Source of the DNA: Coniferiporia sulphurascens | Taxonomy: Eukaryota > Basidiomycota > Agaricomycetes > Hymenochaetales > Hymenochaetaceae | Direction of reading: 5' to 3' | Length of the DNA: 64,000 nt | Assembly (NCBI GenBank): GCA_002794785.1 | Contig: NBBA01000004.1 | Location: 1,550,001 to 1,614,000 of the forward strand | Shown here: piece by piece, positions 58,607-64,000 of the stretch | Position numbering within the stretch: position 1 is the first letter of the stretch | How the letters are laid out: each line of letters starts with the position of its first letter | Made by a program: the position numbers and the translations under genes | Notes under the pieces: model-generated | The model's database searches: none | What the model was told of the DNA's origin: nothing | The model's input: the letters and a program-made list of their open reading frames with translations, nothing else

Positions 58607-59933
58607 GGGGTTTGTTAGCCTAAGTCGGCAAGAATTGAGTAAGCAATATTCATGTGCATCGGTTAGAATGAGCAGCTGACCCGAGTTTGAATTCAGGAAG
58701 TTGCTGAGGCCATATGTCTAATGTATTTATATCGCGTTTGTATTGTCTATTGCTTCAATGATTCTCCCCATTGAACGTCACGATGTTCTTAATAAGAGTG
58801 GGACCACTAGCCATCATTCTTTGGTTTCTGGTTGGATGTATAAGCCGATGGTACGCGTGGCTTTCGTGTCAGGTGAGAATTTGAAAAATGCCGCACTGTA
58901 TATAGATACGTATGTGTGTACATACGCAGAAGAGAAAAGAGAACAGACCGCCTTCTCATCCAGAATAAATACACACTGGGATGTCTACAGGAGGGGGAGT
59001 TATGTACGTGCGCATATATCCCGATTCAATTTATCTTTACTCTGAAAAACACTGATATTGAAATGTGGACTATGACCCGTGGCGAGCCTTTAAACAACAC
59101 GCGGTGAGAGTAATAGGTGCGACTGAAGAGAGCGCTTTTTGGTGATTTTACTGAAAAAAATATTACGACAAACACTTAGAACTCAGCACCTACAAGGTGC
59201 TTACCCACGAAATGGCTAGAAGTTAACTTTAAAAGTCCATATTAGCTTACTACTTGATGCTGTAAAAAAGGAACAGAAACGAAGGATACAACGTTCAAAG
59301 TCCGTCTGAGTGTACACGATCTCCCCCGCTTGCCGTGCTTCCCCGCGTACCCCCTATCCCCTTTTCAATCGTGGTCCAATAGAAGATGGCATGCATCGTA
59401 CGTTTGGTGGTTCTTGGTGAAAAGGGCTGCGCGGACGGAATCCCGGACCCACCCGTCTGGGAGTTTTCGGAGACCCGGACACCGACGCACACGAGGAACC
59501 GGAACGCATTTGCAGAGTTACAAAATATAGGTAGACGTCCGGGAATTAGCTCCGGGAGGGTGAATTCAACATTCGAGCAGAACGTAGAGACGCCAGCCAA
59601 CCATCTTGAATTTACGGCACGCGGCCTAATCCTGGGTGTCGAAAAATGAAACGCACCCAGCTGCGTCGGAAAACTGTTTTTCCGAGACGTCCATTGAGAA
59701 GGACCCAGCCTATCTCTGGTGTGGAGGGGTATAAACAACCAAACCATCTTTGGGGAGCCTCACCGGCGCTCGCTGCCTTCTAGCCGAGAGAAACAGCCAC
59801 CGCCGATCACCAGACGTCCCTTTTAAAGCGCTATTAATGATCGCTGCAAGTGATCGACGTACTCGCGGTCGCCGCATCCCACTGCAAATCTCGACTCTCT
59901 ACCACCGGATTTCCGAGGCCAGATTGCATAGAG
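58607..59933. other. Intergenic, no supportable gene
   Basis: 1.33 kb. A 150-codon frame at 59295-59747 (minus) and an 87-codon frame at 59386-59649 (plus) overlap, lack domains and have no splice continuity. This is 3' flank for both neighbouring genes. Confidence 0.5.
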
Positions 59934-62379
59934 TTAGCCGACAAAACGTCTCTGTAGCAGGTCTATTGTCGACGACATCAGCACGCTTGCCTTGACTACG
60001 ACCTCCGCCTCCCCATCCGCCCAGGTCCGCCTGCCTCCATCTTTCTCAGGCGCTCCGATTACCCCCTCGGGCATCCGCGTTGCGCCAGGCTGCTGTTTTT
60101 CTGTCCGTCCCGACGAGGAACTAGAAGTGGCCGTAGATGCAGATATCGACGTCGAAAGAATAGAGTAGGATGACTTGGACTTGGAGTCCTTCACAGTTTC
60201 GACTTCCGCTTGCTGCCCTCGCCTCCGCTCCCGCTGGAGTTCCTGCTCTTTCCCTTTCACCTCCACCTGAGGCTGTTTCCACCTTTGCTTCTGCCGCATG
60301 ACACGCCGCAAGCCAAAACCAAGGGAGCATACAACAGCCGCGCCCGCATGGTTCGGTCCAGCATGCAAGATATCTTCTTCCTCTTCCTCCTCCTCTTCGT
60401 CGGTGTCATCGGAGTCATCCCGGTCCCAATCTCGGACATTCGTGTCTGTCCTGCTTCTTTCTGTCCGACCTCTGCTTTTACTCCGTCCGGTTCGCGTCCC
60501 GCCTTTGCTCTTGCTCCTTGCCGTGCGCGTTCCACCTCTACTCTTGCTTCTCGCCGTATTCGTCCCGCCCTTCATCTTTCGACCGAGCCCGGCCCATCTC
60601 CTGGCGTCGCTATCCACGCTATCCATGCACTCGCACAAGAATACGCCCCTCTCCGCCTTCCTATCTCCCTCCTTTCCACCCTGCTCTCCTTCCTCGCCGG
60701 CCTTTGCACCATTTCCCATCATACCATCATCCTCTCCTTCGACCACATCCACCGTGAAGACCTCGTATCCAGGCGGTGCCTGTTCCGCAAGGGCCTCCGT
60801 GAGCCTCACAGCACGACGCACAGCGCGTCCGACGCGTCGTCCGTGGGCACCGCTGAGCTCTGAGAACAGCACGCCCGGCGGACTGTGCGCACCTGCGAAA
60901 CGGAGCAAAGACTCAAAACCGCTGAGCACATCCATCTCTAGTACGTGCACCGCATGGTACAGAGACGAAGTGAAACCTGCTGGACGTGCGGCCCGCCGTG
61001 TAAGGGCGCGCCAACGGGCTGCTACTTGTGGACGTTCTGATGATAAAATACGCACTTATCAGTACTCCATGATGCATCGTTAGTAGGGGGCTTTGCGTAC
61101 CTATGGACTGTACCCGTCCGTACAGTCTCCTCAACAACTCGTCTTCCGTTTCCTCCAGTCCGAACAGGAACTGCGAGAATATACGTTCGAAGCTCATTAC
61201 CGTCCAGGCCTGGAGCGCGAGTCTCACAAGTGTTGGATCCTCGGCGTAATCCATGCCCTTCATTCCATGGCCTGGGGGTCCTGCCAGTAGCCGTAGACAT
61301 CGTTCAAGCGCGGGCTCCGCCGCCTCAAGGGCCCACGCCTGCGCGAGCTCCCATGTGCGCCCAAGTGGTATCGATTCCGCAACAGCGGAGGCTATGTCTG
61401 CCAGTTCGGCATTCAGTGCACGTACAGAAGCGGCGAGCTCTGAGACGGAGAGCTGCGGCTCTTCGTTGTGAAAAAGACGCAAGGCGCGAAGCTCTGCGTC
61501 TCGCTCCTCAAGTTGTGCAAGTAGTGCGGAGGCAGCATGGGAGTCCTCGGTCGTCGGAGGGAGTGGAACGGGGTATTCTGCGAGTGACCTCGGGCGTGGC
61601 AACTGTGATAAAATCGGGTCCGTTGCCTCGGATTGTATGACTGAAGGCGCCTCCTTCGTAGTATGCTCTCCCTTCGCGGCTGACCTTTTGGACGTCGATC
61701 CCTGAACAGACGGCGCATGCACAGTTGGCGCTCGCAGTGATGGTTCTGCTACGTGCGCTGGTGCGGAAGACGAGGCAACGCTCGCCATCTGCTCCCTCAG
61801 GTCCTCCAACTCCTGCTCGTAGCTTTCGCGCATATTTCCCACTATTGTTTCAAGTTCCTTGCACCTGTCCTCTGCCCGCTCGCGTTCGCGTTCGGCCTCC
61901 TTGCGTTTTTCCCTGTACTGCTCCACATGACGCCGGTACGCCGATTGGTCCTTCTCCATTCTCTCCAAGCGTCGTTTGAGCGTTCGATTCTCCTTGTGCA
62001 CGTCTTCAAGCGCATCCTTCGCTACACCCTCCGCCTCCTTCGCCCGCTCCTTCAGCGTTTCTTTCAGTTCATCCCTTAGCCTCGTCTTCGGCTTGTCCTC
62101 CGTAGTTTCTTTCTCCACCTTCTCAACGACCACTTCCCTTTCCTTTTCCTTCTTCACCTCCACCACTTCGATCGTCCTCTTGTGATCCCGCTTGTCTGTT
62201 GATTTTGCCCTCCGCGAAGGCTCCTTCGCGGGAGATACGGTCACAGCAGCGGTAGAGCGCTTTGGTTGTGAGCTACGTCGTCGTTCCACATATGTGTCCG
62301 TGCCAGAGCTGCATTCGTCGAGGTCATCGATAATTGTAAACGATGCAATGGAGCGCGCGAAAGAATCCATGATGCCCAT
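59934..62379 (-). CDS. Coiled-coil protein with Arg/Ser/Gly repeats and acidic run
   Basis: Two exons encode about 800 residues. The first (62379 to about 61110) starts MGIMDSFARSIASFTIIDDL, has a long charged coiled coil at residues about 70-200 (EVKKEKEREVVVEKVEKETT, RERERAEDRCKELETIVGNM), and a helical region (LAQLEERDAELRALRLFHNE, FERIFSQFLFGLEETEDELL). The second exon begins ERPQVAARWRALTRRAARPA and has MYHAV-like SLYHAVHVLEMDVLSGFESL. It then carries a basic repeat (GGTRTARSKSRGGTRTARSK, GGTRTGRSKSRG), the acidic run TDEEEEEEEEED, and a Ser-rich tail. I do not recognise the family. A scaffold or cytoskeletal role would fit, but is only a guess. ATG at residue 4 is an alternative start. 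Confidence 0.7.
60440..60560 (-). repeat. Minisatellite coding Arg/Ser-Lys-Gly repeats
   Basis: About three 30-nt units inside the coiled-coil gene, each coding roughly GGTRTARSKS. Units differ by a few bases. Confidence 0.6.
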
Positions 62380-63635
62380 TTGGCGACGGTATCAAGCTAG
62401 TTGTACATTCAACGATAATTTAGGAAGCGTCGGGGTCGGCTGGTCGAGCAGTGTAGTCGGGTAGAATTATCCAGATAAATCTAGGCGACCGATGACTGGC
62501 AAGATGTGCTCGCTGTGAAAAATTCTGCGAAGCATTAATGAGCTGAACAAAATTCATAACAAGGATACTTCACTGACTGCGTGCTGCGAGAGCCTACGAT
62601 AACAACATGAAGGGGGAAAGGACCATAAGAGCTACCATCCACACAGAACACGAGGACTTCGAACCGGACAAGGACCGCCGACGCGTGTAGGTCAAAGATC
62701 ACGTGTCTTTCCTTTTCAGCTTGCCGAGCTGATGGCGACAAAAGTCTATGTTTGTACATCATGATGCAGTACTGAGCAGCCTGAGCACCGGCCCTCCACT
62801 GAGTTCTAAACTAACTGTCTCCGTGCGTATCTATCAACTTGTCGCGCGGAACACGCTGGGGGGGGGGGGGGGGGGGGGGGGGGGGGTAATACAATTCTGT
62901 ATATGATTGCGAAGCATCGGGGATTTTCAAATTCATTCAGAGTTCCCCAGATAAGATCAGCCCAGATACTGCATGTTCCATGTCCAGCTATATGGCGGAA
63001 CGTTCAGTTGCCCCGAACTCGTCGCCAAAACAATATTTCTTGTCTCTCTTTCTTACGTCCAGTGATCGGGTTTTGACGGTTAGCCGGGGATGCACAGTTT
63101 CGCTACGATGGTGTGATTATAGTCGAGATCCCTGCTATAAGATCCCTTAAGATGAGTAGAAACCAATCTAGTAAAACGGTGAACATAAAGTCCGGGATGA
63201 TTAGTGATGACGCGGACGCGGACGAGATTCCATGCGCCTTGACCGTAACCTTCAAATCTATTTATAATTGCCTAAGACATATATTTTGTAGACGCTCAAT
63301 GTCCTTCGTCTGGATTCATGATTGGTACTTCTCTGGTTTGTTTCCCCGTAAGCCCACAATACTTGGATGAGGTTAAGGTAGTCACAGGTATAAGCGTCCG
63401 ATTACGTTGGGTAAGAAGCATGATGAGGTCCGCCACACAAGTATCATATCGACGCACTGTCATGATTCTGAGGAGGCAGTCATGGCAAGCGGCTGGGGTC
63501 TGATAAAAATCGAAAGACGGTGGAGTATTTGGCGCGTAAGATTTGTAAATTGTGAAACCGTGACCATGACGGCAAAAGCATGTGCGCGTACAGTGTACAA
63601 ATGAGCGAAACAGCGGCCGACTTCAGCCAAGTATG
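62380..63635. other. Intergenic with poly-G tract; 3' flank of PP2A gene
   Basis: 1.26 kb. It contains the promoter of the coiled-coil gene on the left, a run of 29 G, and the probable 3' untranslated region of the PP2A gene on the right. Frames at 62535-62762 and 63113-63370 show no family signal. Confidence 0.45.
62858..62886 (+). repeat. Homopolymer run of 29 G
   Basis: Uninterrupted G tract on the plus strand, the longest homopolymer in the window. It could form a G-quadruplex, or its length could be a sequencing or assembly estimate. Confidence 0.85.
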
Positions 63636-64000
63636 TTACTATATACCCCAAGGAGTTATATTATTAAAATTATCCAAAGCGAATCAACTGAGGTGGCACT
63701 CACCAAGAAATAATCCGGCACGCGACGAGACACCAAAGGTTCTCCAGCTCGAGGCGCCGGGTCAAATTGTAAGCTAAAGCAAAGTTCGGGTCAATCTGCA
63801 AGTCACCGGGGAATAAAGACGCACAAGCTATAGGCTAATTTTTCATCGATTTCCATAATTGCCGCCTGGTTCCCACACCTGTAGCAGTAGTTTGGGGCGC
63901 TGAAGATAGTCACGACATTTCGGTCTTGACTCCAATTGTAACCTTTTGAAATAGCGTCGTACAGTAAATGCATGCGGATAAGCAGATTGAAGCACACCTT
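63636..64000 (-). CDS. PP2A catalytic subunit, C-terminal part (truncated by window edge)
   Basis: 3' end of a type 2A Ser/Thr phosphatase catalytic-subunit gene continuing beyond 64000. Exons read [40 protein letters not shown] and [20 protein letters not shown], then YFL. The PNYCYRCGN loop and the DYFL tail, whose Leu is carboxymethylated in PP2A, are diagnostic. The last intron (63703-63639) starts immediately after the final Leu codon and ends immediately before TAA (63638-63636), so the stop codon is alone in the last exon. Sequence above about 63945 up to 64000 looks like intron. Function: central phosphatase in growth, cell cycle and stress signalling. Confidence 0.9.

Noticed and set aside
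59295..59747. 150-codon minus-strand frame
   Set aside because: Overlaps a plus-strand frame, no domain, no intron signals; not called.

Overview
The window reads as nuclear DNA of a filamentous basidiomycete, most likely an Agaricomycete. Almost every gene is broken by short (about 50-75 bp) introns with fungal splice sites. Family content fits too: FunK1 kinases, a DUF6533-type seven-helix protein, a Mup1-type permease pair and Ser/Ala-rich secreted proteins. I see no prokaryotic operons, CRISPR arrays, rRNA or convincing tRNA genes. All exon structures were worked out by hand from frame continuity, splice consensus and family resemblance, without transcripts.

Layout. 1-5 kb: a gene-poor edge, an alpha/beta hydrolase and a secreted GPI-type protein. 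5-10 kb: a divergent pair, a MuiA-like (DUF4140/DUF4139) protein and an OMA1-like mitochondrial metallopeptidase. 10-15.2 kb: two tandem Mup1-type amino-acid permeases with TCACGTG boxes upstream. 16.5-19.3 kb: a secreted protein built from tandemly duplicated, frame-neutral exons. 20.5-25.2 kb: a disordered protein divergent from mannose-6-phosphate isomerase, then cytochrome c oxidase subunit Vb. 25.7-37.7 kb: three tandem FunK1 kinase genes, the middle one a decayed pseudogene, with a 2.7 kb repeat-like gap. 38.1-45.3 kb: an AMACR/CaiB-type CoA enzyme, divergent SelO AMPylase, and an acyl-CoA-ligase-like enzyme; both CoA enzymes end in peroxisome-type tripeptides. 45.6-53.9 kb: one very large helical-repeat protein gene, possibly UNC80-like. 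55-64 kb: a DUF6533 membrane protein, a small mitochondrial-type protein, a coiled-coil protein, a run of 29 G, and the 3' end of a PP2A catalytic-subunit gene cut by the window edge.

Most genes are unrelated housekeeping or fungal-specific functions. Real links are the permease pair (duplication plus conserved upstream boxes), the FunK1 cluster (duplication, divergence and decay), and the AMACR/acyl-CoA ligase neighbours (both act on acyl-CoA and both look peroxisomal). Unusual splicing recurs: three GC-AG introns, one apparent AT-AG intron, several microexons of 12-25 nt, and a stop codon isolated in its own exon.
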